A stretch of DNA of 64,000 bases from assembly GCF_024449025.1 (NCBI RefSeq), contig NZ_JAHLKM010000007.1, positions 12,970 through 76,969 of the forward strand, in the 5' to 3' direction. Position 1 is the first letter of the stretch. Every line of letters starts with the position of its first letter. A program made the position numbers and the translations under genes. The DNA comes from Natronomonas aquatica (GTDB lineage: Archaea; Halobacteriota; Halobacteria; Halobacteriales; Haloarculaceae). Positions 8,329 to 16,187 of this stretch are shown in pieces. The notes beneath the pieces are model-generated. The model was not told the DNA's origin, did no database searches, and saw nothing but the letters and a program-made list of their open reading frames with translations.

Positions 8329-9302
8329 GACTGACGGTACTGTTCGAGGTCCGTAAGAACGGCATCTTCTAATTCGATAGCGTCAGCACACTTATACCAC
8401 AACGAACTCTTGTTCTGTGGCTTGTACGGGTTTTTATCCAGCCATGTTTCCTTCGGCACACGGGGAATTTGTAGCACTAAGTTCCGTCGTCGCTCCGATC
8501 GGGAGGGTCCGGTTCTACAGTAGAGATAGTCATACACGAACTGCGCGCCGCCATACGGATCCACCCGCCGACAGCTGGATGGCGACATATCAAATGTACA
8601 CACGACGCTCTCTGAACGTTTCGGCAGGGGGTCCGGTGGTCGACGGTTTAATTTCCCACGAATCCGGCCAAGGTAGTCATCCGTATCTGCGATGTCGACC
8701 GATCGAGGAGGCCGTTCGTATGGTGGATGCTCATTTAGAATCCGTTCGACCTCTTCCTGGGTACGTTTTCGGATTTTGTTTGCGGCTGGAACATTTGGAT
8801 CGCAATCATTTGTGAGGAACTGGTCAACGAATGCACCGACTAATTCGTCCTCAGATCCATCTCGAATCAACTCATATTCGTTGTCACTCGGCCAGGGGGG
8901 AATAAGCATCTCGACATTATGAACCTCCCCGATTCGACGCAACGATTCGATCAGTCGGTAGTTCGCATTACACCTCCCCGAATGAGTTCCGTGTTTCATC
9001 GCCTCGTACGGCGTGAAAAACACACCTGTTACGCCCATCTCGGCTGCTTTCACCATTCTGGCAACTCGCTGAAGAGGGTTTTTTCCGGTGGGGACGTGTC
9101 CCGTTTTTTCGAGAACGAGCACCGGATCACCGTCTCGTAACAAAATAATGTCAGGGCGGTCATAGCTAGTTAGTTCTTTCACTACAGGAGGTGCTTCTGC
9201 CGACTGAAGTTTCACTAACTCAGCGCCTTTCAATTGTGAGGACAGCGATTGGAACCAATCTCCCTCAGGCAGCGCGTCGATGTATATCGTATAGTCCGAC
9301 AT
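8325..9302 (-). CDS. Putative restriction endonuclease, large component
   Basis: 325 residues from the ATG at 9300-9302. Residues 49-79 read as a strand-turn-strand with Pro50-Asp51, then Glu65-Lys-Thr67, followed by GKNPLQR (73-79). This resembles a PD-(D/E)XK core in which the final Lys is replaced or displaced to Lys74. A long middle part (VTGVFFTPYEAMKHG and following) is probably also in the fold. The C-terminal half is rich in Arg/Pro and may bind DNA. It overlaps the next gene by 4 bp and starts 2 bp after the regulator gene ends. I do not recognise a named family; the call rests on context with the methyltransferase and on the weak motif. Confidence 0.55.
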   Translation of the reverse strand: MSDYTIYIDALPEGDWFQSLSSQLKGAELVKLQSAEAPPVVKELTSYDRPDIILLRDGDPVLVLEKTGHVPTGKNPLQRVARMVKAAEMGVTGVFFTPYEAMKHGTHSGRCNANYRLIESLRRIGEVHNVEMLIPPWPSDNEYELIRDGSEDELVGAFVDQFLTNDCDPNVPAANKIRKRTQEEVERILNEHPPYERPPRSVDIADTDDYLGRIRGKLNRRPPDPLPKRSESVVCTFDMSPSSCRRVDPYGGAQFVYDYLYCRTGPSRSERRRNLVLQIPRVPKETWLDKNPYKPQNKSSLWYKCADAIELEDAVLTDLEQYRQS

Positions 9303-9304
9303 AA

Positions 9305-9598
9305 TTACTCTTCAAAAAGATTCTTAGCGACTCGATTTCCCAACTCTGTAAGCCGATACACTCGTCCTCTCTTTCTGTCCGGATTAACACATACCGCGAC
9401 GTCTTCGTCCGCTAACTCGCTCAGAATATTGCTCAGATGACTGAGGCTGATCTCTGTTCGATTCGCGATCTCCTTTGGCGTCCCGGGATCGTTGTATAAT
9501 CCCTTGACGACCGCTCGTCGTCGAGCACTACTCGTCACGAATCCGTACGTATCCAACTCTTCATCGGACAGGGGTTCCATAGATTCGGAGTCTCCCAT
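9305..9598 (-). CDS. Winged-helix transcriptional regulator (ArsR/MarR-like)
   Basis: 97 residues from the ATG at 9596-9598. A helix-turn-helix is evident at about residues 41-64 (TPKEIANRTEISLSHLSNIL), followed by a beta wing containing DRKRGRVYRLTELG (near 74-87). There is no effector domain. First gene of the leftward operon containing the candidate nucleases, and divergent from the zinc-finger/methyltransferase operon across a 121-bp gap holding tandem TTACACAC repeats. This arrangement resembles controller proteins of restriction-modification systems; autoregulation is inferred. Confidence 0.8.
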   Translation of the reverse strand: MGDSESMEPLSDEELDTYGFVTSSARRRAVVKGLYNDPGTPKEIANRTEISLSHLSNILSELADEDVAVCVNPDRKRGRVYRLTELGNRVAKNLFEE

Positions 9599-9642
9599 CT
9601 ATTCTATCACAAGACCCAACTCTGTTTGAAAGTAGTCACTAG

Positions 9643-9661
9643 TTACACACTATTTACACAC
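9643..9661. promoter_or_regulatory. Tandem TTACACAC repeats, candidate operator between divergent R-M operons
   Basis: Two exact TTACACAC copies at 9643-9650 and 9654-9661, 11 bp apart start to start (one helical turn, same face of DNA). They lie 29 bp upstream of the TATA box of the rightward operon and 45-63 bp upstream of the regulator start. Proposed binding site for the adjacent winged-helix protein. Confidence 0.45.
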
Positions 9662-9689
9662 GAATCAGCATCTAGTAAGACAAGAAAAG

Positions 9690-9695
9690 TATAAA
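9690..9695 (+). promoter_or_regulatory. TATA box of the zinc-finger/methyltransferase operon
   Basis: TATAAA centred about 27 bp upstream of the ATG at 9720, preceded by A-rich sequence; predicts a leaderless or near-leaderless mRNA. Confidence 0.65.
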
Positions 9696-9719
9696 TGGGA
9701 ACGGGCCAACCACCTACGT

Positions 9720-9881
9720 ATGGCTGATCGTGAGGAGGTCGACGATGTTATCTCTGATTTCCCGTTCCAAGAAGAGTCAGAGGATACAGAAGAGATCTAC
9801 GTGTGCGAGGTCTGCGAACAGGAATTTGATACCCAAAGGGGACGCAACATCCACCGTGGACAAGCACACCGATCGGAGTGA
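9720..9881 (+). CDS. 53-residue C2H2 zinc-finger protein
   Basis: Small gene with ATG at 9720 and TGA at 9879-9881. The first 26 residues are acidic (MADREEVDDVISDF...), then one classical zinc finger CEVC-x12-HRGQAH, i.e. C-x2-C-x12-H-x4-H with the central Phe in place. Such single-finger mini-proteins are common in haloarchaea and a few have been shown to influence transcription or stress responses. This one starts about 27 bp after a good TATA box and ends 9 bp before the methyltransferase start, so it leads that operon. It could regulate the R-M unit or serve a methylation-linked task; function unknown. Confidence 0.85.
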   Translation: MADREEVDDVISDFPFQEESEDTEEIYVCEVCEQEFDTQRGRNIHRGQAHRSE

Positions 9882-9890
9882 ACATCATAC

Positions 9891-10982
9891 ATGAACGGTA
9901 CAGTTGTCGATTTATTTTGTGGCGCTGGCGGGCTCAGTCACGGCTTTCAGTCAGCCGGATTTGACGTGATTGCCGGGGTTGATAACGAGGCAAAATTCAA
10001 ACAGACGTTTGAAGAAAATCATAATGCGACGTTCGTAGAGGCAGATCTCGAATCAATCACAGGTGGTGAAATATTATCCACACTGTCACTTGATCCGGGT
10101 GATGTTGATGTATTAATCGGGGGGCCACCATGTCAGGGATTTAGTCTCGCTGGAGCGACTACTACTCCAGGCGACGAGCGAAACTTCCTCATTACCCAGT
10201 TCATCAAAGCCGTCTATCAGATAAAGCCAGAATGGTTCGTGATGGAAAACGTTCCCAGAATCACGACTATGGAAGACGGCGCTGTGCTAAAATACTTGCT
10301 TTCACAGTTCGACAAAATTGGATACAGCGTTTCCCATAGTATCTTGAACTCAGTTCACTTCGGCGTTCCACAGCGCCGAAAGCGTGCGTTCTTTGTAGGA
10401 AACGCAAATGGACGAGATCTATCTTTGCCGGAAGGATCGTACCGTGAGTCGGCCAAACAGCAGACGCTCTTTGATCAAAAGAATCGAAAGCCGCGAACGG
10501 TTGAAGACGCGTTCAGTGACCTTCCAGCGATATGTCCCGGCGAATCAGCTACAGAATACGCGACTTCACCACAGGGTTCGTATCAAAAATACCTTCGAAG
10601 TGAAACCCCTGAGCTCAGAAACCACCAAGCACCAGCGCATGGGGATAGCGTGATTAATCGAATCAAGCGCGCGGAACAGGGGAAGCGAATTCCCTACGAT
10701 TCGTGGTCACAGAAACGCAGATTAGAAGATGATGAGCCCGCGCCGACACTACTGGCAGGCCCCCGTCCGACATATCATTTCGCCCATCCAACTCAGCATC
10801 GGGGCCTCAGCGTTCGTGAACGAGCGCGTCTACAGTCGTTCCCCGACCATTTCACGTTCTACGGGCCTGTCGCAAAGCAGCGGCAGATGACTGGAAATGC
10901 AGTTCCGCCGTTGGTGAGCGAAGCCGTCGCTGCGTCTATTTTGACCGCAGAGCAGGAAGAAGAAATCACAGACATAATCTAG
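9891..10982 (+). CDS. DNA (cytosine-5-)-methyltransferase
   Basis: 363 residues from the ATG at 9891. All main C5-MTase motifs are present: motif I DLFCGAGGLS (7-16), motif IV GGPPCQGFS with catalytic Cys81, motif VI ENVPR (near 119-123), motif VIII QRRKR (near 163-167), a variable target-recognition region of about 100 residues, and motifs IX-X ending RLQSFPDHF and GNAVPP. It methylates C5 of cytosine in a short recognition site that cannot be read from sequence. Length suits a type II modification enzyme. Codon use is A/T-shifted like the rest of the island, suggesting transfer. Likely protects host DNA from the divergently encoded candidate nucleases. Confidence 0.95.
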   Translation: MNGTVVDLFCGAGGLSHGFQSAGFDVIAGVDNEAKFKQTFEENHNATFVEADLESITGGEILSTLSLDPGDVDVLIGGPPCQGFSLAGATTTPGDERNFLITQFIKAVYQIKPEWFVMENVPRITTMEDGAVLKYLLSQFDKIGYSVSHSILNSVHFGVPQRRKRAFFVGNANGRDLSLPEGSYRESAKQQTLFDQKNRKPRTVEDAFSDLPAICPGESATEYATSPQGSYQKYLRSETPELRNHQAPAHGDSVINRIKRAEQGKRIPYDSWSQKRRLEDDEPAPTLLAGPRPTYHFAHPTQHRGLSVRERARLQSFPDHFTFYGPVAKQRQMTGNAVPPLVSEAVAASILTAEQEEEITDII

Positions 10983-10992
10983 TTCCCGACTG

Positions 10993-11268
10993 TTATTCCT
11001 CGCGGAGGAACGGGAACGGAGTTAGACGGTTGAGTTGCTCGAGTGCTTTCTGGCGTTCCCCTTCGGGATGGAACTCAGTAGGGTCGGTTATGAACTCGAT
11101 GAACAGACGCATTTCCGTATGATCGAGCTTCTCGGTCTCACCTGCCTCGAACTTATTGATAGCACTCTCAACGACGTACATGGGTTCTTGTTCCTCGATC
11201 GTCAGTAAGACATCGACAAGCCGATCGAGGTGATCTCGTTCACGGTGAGCGAAGTAGGGTAGGGTCTG
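10993..11268 (-). pseudogene. Possible 5'-truncated gene at island edge
   Basis: Open frame from just after a TAA (11269-11271) to 10993. The first in-frame ATG is at 11179-11181 and would give 62 residues, but the 29 codons before it also read like acidic haloarchaeal protein (YFAHRERDHLDRL...), with no start codon. The C-terminal part (EFITDPTEFHPEGERQ) looks like a genuine helical protein. I read this as a remnant of a longer gene cut at its 5' end by island insertion or deletion, or alternatively an intact 62-residue protein. Family not recognised. Confidence 0.4.
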
Positions 11269-11374
11269 TTACAGATGGATCGTCTCGGAAAACACGACTC
11301 TGACCTTTCCCCGAGGTCGTATTTTTCATCGTCATGGGGAAAGATATTTGTCGGTCACATCGCGTGTCTATTGT

Positions 11375-11533
11375 ATGCCACACTGCCGCAACTGTGATGC
11401 GTTCGTTACGGACAACTACGTCCGCGTGTTTGCCCCGGAAGGGATGTCGACGGTCCGCGTCTGCCCGAACTGCGAGGACAAACTCAGGGACGGGGCGGAA
11501 GTACGAGAGGCACGCTCGACGCGGCAAAACTAG
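11375..11533 (+). CDS. Small zinc-ribbon protein, DUF7563-like
   Basis: 52 residues from the ATG at 11375; a GTG nine codons upstream is less likely. Two CxxC pairs (CRNC at 4-7 and CPNC at 30-33) frame a short beta region containing VRVFAPEG, the layout of a zinc ribbon. Such tiny proteins are frequent in haloarchaeal genomes. A TATA-like AAGATATTTG lies about 28-34 bp upstream. GC content is back to chromosomal level, marking the right side of the island. Function unknown. Confidence 0.75.
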   Translation: MPHCRNCDAFVTDNYVRVFAPEGMSTVRVCPNCEDKLRDGAEVREARSTRQN

Positions 11534-11642
11534 CGGTATCGGTTTTCTATCGGTTCGAAGACAGTTCGGGGAGACGTCCCGGGTCGACTCTTCAGCGGTG
11601 TCTCTCGAACTCCTACTGAACACCTGACAACCCCGATACTCG

Positions 11643-11858
11643 CTATCCGTCGATGTAGCCCAGCTGACGGAGGTTCTCGAGGGTCTCCTCTTCGAGGTCG
11701 GTCTCGTCCAGCGCTTCCCGGTGTTTCCGGAGCCGTTCGTCGTACACCACGAGCAGCTGTCGTGCGGTTCGGAGCTTGAACGACAGGTCTGGATCGTCCA
11801 CCTGCTCTTGGACGCTTGCGAGCATCTCGTCGATCTTTTCTGCGAGTGGCTCACCCAT
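11643..11858 (-). CDS. Small conserved helical protein
   Basis: 71 residues from the ATG at 11856-11858 (a further in-frame ATG four codons upstream exists). Almost entirely predicted helix with strong acidity (DPDLSFKLRTARQLLVVYDERLRKH, DLEEETLENLRQLGYIDG), so probably a coiled or helical-hairpin protein, cytoplasmic. Divergent from srp19 with a short gap. Conserved-looking but no family is recognised. Confidence 0.65.
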   Translation of the reverse strand: MGEPLAEKIDEMLASVQEQVDDPDLSFKLRTARQLLVVYDERLRKHREALDETDLEEETLENLRQLGYIDG

Positions 11859-12004
11859 AATTGGAGCCACGGAACCGCTCTAAAAAAGCGATGTGGTGCG
11901 TCCTGTGCCGTGAGACGGCTGCTCCGCCCGGAGGTATCCGTTCGCCCGACTGGGGCCCCGGCGCCGATCGCCCGCTTTTTACCCCGCCGTCGTGGAAGGT
12001 CGGT

Positions 12005-12283
12005 ATGGTCGAGAACGTCATCTGGCCCGCCTACCTCGACGCCGAGTGCTCCCGTAGTGGGGGGCGACGGATCCCCGAGGATCTCGCCGTTCCGGATCCG
12101 ACGGTCGACGAGATCGCGAGCGCGGTCCAGCAGGTCGGCTACGACGCCGTCATCGAACGGGACAAGACGTACCCCCGGGAGTACGAACCGCGCGGCCGCG
12201 TCGTCGTCAAGGGCGCCGACGACGCGTCGAAATCGGACTTACTCGGCGCTGTCGCCGCGTACGTCGCCGCCCTCCGGGAATGA
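12005..12283 (+). CDS. srp19: Signal recognition particle 19 kDa protein
   Basis: 92 residues from the ATG at 12005. The N-terminal [20 protein letters not shown] (residues 4-23) is the SRP19 signature that binds the tips of helices 6 and 8 of 7S RNA, followed by [27 protein letters not shown]19 pre-organises the RNA for SRP54 binding in co-translational targeting. Its stop overlaps the start of gar1 (ATGA), so both are co-translated. Confidence 0.95.
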   Translation: MVENVIWPAYLDAECSRSGGRRIPEDLAVPDPTVDEIASAVQQVGYDAVIERDKTYPREYEPRGRVVVKGADDASKSDLLGAVAAYVAALRE

Positions 12284-12507
12284 GACGCGTCGGCGAGGTC
12301 GTCCGGACCGCACAGGGGCTTGCGATCGTCCGGTCGCCTGACGGTGAGTACCCGGATCTCGGCACCGAGGTCGTCGATCAGGACCTCGAGACTGTCGGTC
12401 GGATCGTCGACGTGTTCGGGCCCGCCGACCGGCCGTACGTGGCCGTCTCACCGGCGGACGAGATAACGATGCCCGCGCTCCTCGGCGAGAAACTCTACGC
12501 GCGGTGA
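12280..12507 (+). CDS. gar1: H/ACA RNA-protein complex component Gar1
   Basis: 75 residues, ATG at 12280 overlapping the srp19 stop by 4 bp. The small beta-barrel protein has the typical core [31 protein letters not shown]. Gar1 binds Cbf5 and regulates substrate handling by the RNA-guided pseudouridine synthase. Pairing with srp19 is a common haloarchaeal arrangement. Confidence 0.9.
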   Translation: MRRVGEVVRTAQGLAIVRSPDGEYPDLGTEVVDQDLETVGRIVDVFGPADRPYVAVSPADEITMPALLGEKLYAR

Positions 12508-12583
12508 TCGTGACCCGGATCCCGATCCCGAGCGTTCGATCCGGAACCGCAACCCCCAAACGGCAGCCACGAGAGGGTCGGAC

Positions 12584-13618
12584 ATGAACCGGGCCCTCCT
12601 CGCCGTCGCCGCCACCGTCGGGCTCTTCGTGCTCGTGCAACTCGGGTCGCTGGCGCTGGTCCAGCCCTTCATGGACGCCGGCTACCAGACCGTCGAGGAC
12701 CCCTCGGATCCGACCAACAGCCTGCTGTACATCGGGGCGATCCTGGTCGCGACGGTCGTCATGCTCGCGGCGATGCGGTTCGGGATCGATCGGTTCCTGC
12801 AGGGACTGATCGTCTTCGCCGCCGTCCTTCTGTCCTTTTATGTCTTCAGCGTCGTCGTCCCCCCGGTCGTCACTGCCGGCGGCTACAACGTTCTCGCCGT
12901 CGCCTTCGCCCTCGCGCTCGGCGTCGGACTCCTCGCCTACCCCGAGTGGTACGTCATCGACGCCGCAGGGGTGGTCATGGGGGCGGGCGCAGCGGGGCTT
13001 TTCGGCATCAGTTTCGGGGTGTTACCCGCCTTCGTTTTGCTCGTCGTACTGGCCGTATACGACGCCGTCTCCGTGTACGGTACCGAACACATGCTGACGC
13101 TCGCCTCCGGGGTTATGGATCTCCGACTCCCGGTCTTGCTCGTGATCCCGCTGACGCTTTCGTATTCCTTCCTCGAGGAGACGGGCCCGGAGACGCTCGA
13201 AGGGGAAACCGAAGAGGAGACCGACGACGACGAAGATGGAGATGGCTCCGAAGCGGACGGGCCGGAGGGTGAGGGATCCGAAGCCGAGGAACCGGACGAC
13301 CCGCTCGATCGCGACGCCCTCTTCGTCGGGCTCGGTGACGCCGTCATTCCGACGATCCTCGTCGCGTCGGCGGCCTTCTTCCGTCCCGGCGATCCGGCAC
13401 TCCTCGACGTTCCGGGGCTCGCGGTGACGGCACCGGCGCTGGGGGCGATCGGCGGCACGATCGCCGGGCTCCTCGTGCTGATGTGGATGGTGCTGAAGGG
13501 ACGCGCCCACGCCGGGTTGCCGTTGCTCAACGGCGGCGCGGTCGCCGGGTACCTGCTCGGGGCGGTCCTGGCCGGGATCGCGCTCGTCGACGCCGTCGGG
13601 CTCACGCCGTATCTGTGA
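12584..13618 (+). CDS. Presenilin-family intramembrane aspartyl protease
   Basis: 344 residues, nine predicted membrane helices. Catalytic Asp160 lies in VYDAVSVYG and Asp252 in GLGD, with the C-terminal PxL-type motif in GLPLLNGG (near 307-314). An acidic cytoplasmic loop of about 40 residues rich in D/E/G (near 203-246) separates the two catalytic helices, as in haloarchaeal and other presenilin homologues (PSH). It cuts membrane protein helices within the lipid bilayer; natural substrates in haloarchaea are unknown. It follows gar1 after 76 bp on the same strand. Confidence 0.93.
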   Translation: MNRALLAVAATVGLFVLVQLGSLALVQPFMDAGYQTVEDPSDPTNSLLYIGAILVATVVMLAAMRFGIDRFLQGLIVFAAVLLSFYVFSVVVPPVVTAGGYNVLAVAFALALGVGLLAYPEWYVIDAAGVVMGAGAAGLFGISFGVLPAFVLLVVLAVYDAVSVYGTEHMLTLASGVMDLRLPVLLVIPLTLSYSFLEETGPETLEGETEEETDDDEDGDGSEADGPEGEGSEAEEPDDPLDRDALFVGLGDAVIPTILVASAAFFRPGDPALLDVPGLAVTAPALGAIGGTIAGLLVLMWMVLKGRAHAGLPLLNGGAVAGYLLGAVLAGIALVDAVGLTPYL

Positions 13619-13645
13619 CACGCGATCGGACGCCCAGTCGCAGCC

Positions 13646-14644
13646 TTACTCGCCGGTCAGGGCCTCGCTTCCGGGGGCGAACTCGATCGTCCGGCCGAGC
13701 CCCTCCTCTCTGGCCCGTTCGTAGAGCATCCACGCCGCGGCGACCGTTTCGATCCCCGTTCCGCCGCTGTCGAAGACTGTCACGTCCGCCGCTTCAGTCC
13801 GCCCGGGGCGACGGCCAGCGACGATCTCGCCCAGTTCGGCATGGACGTGGCCCTCGTCCACGAGTCCGGCCTCGCGGGCCGCGAGGAACGAGCCGGCGTC
13901 CTGAAACGCCCGCTCGCGGAGGTCCGGAACGTAGGTCGCGCGGGCGATCGTCTTCGCCTGTAGCTCACGCTTGTTGCGGTCGTACTGTCCCATCGCGGTG
14001 ATGTGTGCCCCGTCGGAAACGTCCTCGTCCTCGACGACCGGCTCGCCGGCGTCCGTCGCAGTGATGATCACGTCCGCGTCGGCGACGGCGGCCGCGGCGG
14101 TCTCGACGGCGGTCACGTCGGCGTCGAGTCGATCGTCGAACGCCGTGGCGAAGGCCTCGCGGTTCGCGGGCGTCGGCGAGAAGATACGGACAGTCCCGAA
14201 GTCCCGGACCGTCTCGGTCGCTTTGAGCTGGCCGCGGGCCTGTGCGCCCGACCCGATCACCGCACAGACCTCCGCGTCCGGGCGGGCGAGTTCGTCGACG
14301 GCGACCGCGCCGGTCGCGCCCGTCTTGAACGGGTTCATCGACGCGCCGTCCAACAGCGCGAGCATCCGGCCCGACTCGGCGTCGAAAAGCGGCAGCGCGA
14401 AGTGGACGTCCTCGTCGCCAAAGCCGGCGGCGTAGGTGTACCCGCCCATCCCGCCGACCTCGGGGAGGATCGCGAGGTAGCCGGTACACATCCCACCGGG
14501 GTCGTCGCGTACGAGTTTCGTTCGGGGCTCGGCAGTCCCCTCGTTACCGTGGCTCTGATAGCCCTTTCGGACGGCGTCGACGTAGTCGGCGGGTGTCGCC
14601 AGTCCGGTCAGTTCATCGCTCCGCAAGAACAGCACATCGGTCAT
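13646..14644 (-). CDS. Ornithine cyclodeaminase / mu-crystallin family dehydrogenase
   Basis: 332 residues from the ATG at 14642-14644. N-terminal substrate domain with EPRTKLVRDD and a Lys in the conserved NPFKTGATGA (near 102-111), then a Rossmann domain with VIGSGAQARGQL (near 126-137) for NAD(P). Family members include ornithine cyclodeaminase, archaeal alanine dehydrogenase and ketimine reductases; I cannot decide among them. Cytoplasmic. Divergent from the MFS gene, whose substrate may or may not be related. Confidence 0.87.
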   Translation of the reverse strand: MTDVLFLRSDELTGLATPADYVDAVRKGYQSHGNEGTAEPRTKLVRDDPGGMCTGYLAILPEVGGMGGYTYAAGFGDEDVHFALPLFDAESGRMLALLDGASMNPFKTGATGAVAVDELARPDAEVCAVIGSGAQARGQLKATETVRDFGTVRIFSPTPANREAFATAFDDRLDADVTAVETAAAAVADADVIITATDAGEPVVEDEDVSDGAHITAMGQYDRNKRELQAKTIARATYVPDLRERAFQDAGSFLAAREAGLVDEGHVHAELGEIVAGRRPGRTEAADVTVFDSGGTGIETVAAAWMLYERAREEGLGRTIEFAPGSEALTGE

Positions 14645-14754
14645 ATCCCGCCTTCGATCCCCTGGTGTATAGGGTTTTTCGGCGGCCGAGTCCCCGCGTT
14701 TGGGACAGCGGCGAGTCACGTGGTTTAAGAAATCGTGGGGTGAACCGACGGCCG

Positions 14755-16038
14755 ATGGACGACGCCTCGAAGCTAGATTACGCGGGCCGGGCGAAGGGAA
14801 TCCTCGGGTTCTCGCGGTGGTGGCAGATCGTCGCCGCCGCCGGTATGATGGCGGCCGTCAGCCCCTACCAGTACGTCTGGTCGTCGATCGAGGGGCCCCT
14901 GGCCGAGAACCTCGATATCGCCCTGCCCGCGCTCGGGGCGGTGTTTTCCTTTTATGTCGTCTTCCAGTCGCTCTCCCAGATGCCGGCCGGCTGGTGGCGC
15001 GACAGGCGCGGGCCCCGTCACCTGACGTATCTCGCGGCCGTCCTCGCCGGCGGCGGGTACGTGGGTCTCGCCTACGCGACGGCCGTCTGGCAGTTGTATC
15101 TGCTGTACTCGCTGGGGGCGATCGGCGTCGGGATCATCTACACCGTCGCCGTCAACACGGCGGTCAAGTGGTTCCCCGATCGGACCGGACTCACGACCGG
15201 GATCGGGACGATGGCCTTCGCGGGCGGGAGCGCCCTCGTTGTCCCCTACGTTCGAGCGAACGCGACCGTCGGGGGGTACGCCGACGTCCTCCGGAACGTC
15301 GGACTCGTGATTCTCGTCGTTTTGCTCGTCGGGGCCGTCATCCTGCAGGATCCGCCGGAAGACTGGCTCGGCCTCGACGATGACGACGAGGACGACAGCG
15401 ACCTCGCGGCGTCGCTCCGCGGGGCGGCCTACACGACCCGGGAGATGCTGCGAACGTGGCAGTTCTGGCTCCTGTACGCGATGTTCGTCGCCACCGCCAG
15501 CGCCGATCTGATCGTCATCGCCAACGTCGTTCGCTTCGCCGAACACTTCGGTCTCGCGGCGGTCGTCGCGACGGTCGCCGCGACCGTGCTGCCGATCGCC
15601 GCGGGTGTCTCGCGGATGATCCTCGGGGAAGCCTCGGATCGGTTCGACCGAAAGCGCGTGATGGTGGTCTCGTTTCTTCTGGCCGGCCTGTTCCGGTTCG
15701 GGCTTCTCGGTACGGGCATCGCGGGTACCGGCGCGGGTTTCGTCGTCGCGGTCGTGGGGTCGATGTTCTTCTCCTCGCCGTTATACGTCTACTTCCCCGC
15801 GATGGTGGCCGACTATTACGGCGCGAAACACTCCTCGAGCAACTACGCCGCCCTCTATACCGCGAAGGTCGGCGGCGGCGTCTTCGCCGGGACGGTAACC
15901 GGCGTTTTAGTCGCGGCGTTCGGCTGGGTGCCGACGCTTGCGCTCGGCGGAACGCTAGCGTTCGCCGCCGGCCTGGCCGTTTTCGCCCTCCGGCCGCCGG
16001 CCGACGCCGGTCTGGGGGATGAAGCGGCCGCCCCGTGA
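14755..16038 (+). CDS. MFS transporter, OFA (oxalate/formate antiporter)-like
   Basis: 427 residues from the ATG at 14755. Twelve predicted membrane helices split by a central acidic loop (DDDDEDDSD near 207-215). After helix 2 the MFS signature is visible as WWRDRRGPRHLTY (near 80-92). The long N-terminal part with MAAVSPYQYVWSSI is typical of the OFA subgroup of monocarboxylate/dicarboxylate carriers. Substrate cannot be read. The frame is open upstream, but this ATG gives the normal N-terminus. Confidence 0.82.
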   Translation: MDDASKLDYAGRAKGILGFSRWWQIVAAAGMMAAVSPYQYVWSSIEGPLAENLDIALPALGAVFSFYVVFQSLSQMPAGWWRDRRGPRHLTYLAAVLAGGGYVGLAYATAVWQLYLLYSLGAIGVGIIYTVAVNTAVKWFPDRTGLTTGIGTMAFAGGSALVVPYVRANATVGGYADVLRNVGLVILVVLLVGAVILQDPPEDWLGLDDDDEDDSDLAASLRGAAYTTREMLRTWQFWLLYAMFVATASADLIVIANVVRFAEHFGLAAVVATVAATVLPIAAGVSRMILGEASDRFDRKRVMVVSFLLAGLFRFGLLGTGIAGTGAGFVVAVVGSMFFSSPLYVYFPAMVADYYGAKHSSSNYAALYTAKVGGGVFAGTVTGVLVAAFGWVPTLALGGTLAFAAGLAVFALRPPADAGLGDEAAAP

Positions 16039-16187
16039 ATCACCGCCCGCGGCGTATCGGTCCGACGTGTCGATCGGGTGCCACTGGTAGCTCCCTCCGT
16101 GTGCCGTCTCGGTGTGCGTCGTGTCTATCGATATGTGTCAACGTTCTACATAAACTGTTTTTACCATCTCTTTCGTTGTCGCGGACG

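Larger units (their letters stand above)
7494..11280. other. Low-GC genomic island at tRNA-Thr carrying a restriction-modification-like unit
   Basis: From the tRNA 3' end to about 11.28 kb the base composition drops visibly compared with both flanks and codon use shifts toward A/T-ending codons. Contents: a MITE-like element, two candidate nuclease genes, a winged-helix regulator, a C2H2 mini-protein, a C5 methyltransferase and a possibly truncated gene at the right edge. No integrase is inside. The right boundary is set by the return of normal composition near the zinc-ribbon gene at 11375; it is approximate. The stretch 7494-7809 has no gene and holds the MITE and a small inverted repeat (AAATCGT/ACGATTT near 7588-7608). 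Confidence 0.65.

Noticed and set aside
7494-11280. Second copy of the tRNA-Thr 3' end as att site
   Set aside because: Searched by eye in the island and its right flank; no matching repeat found, so integration at the tRNA remains unproven.
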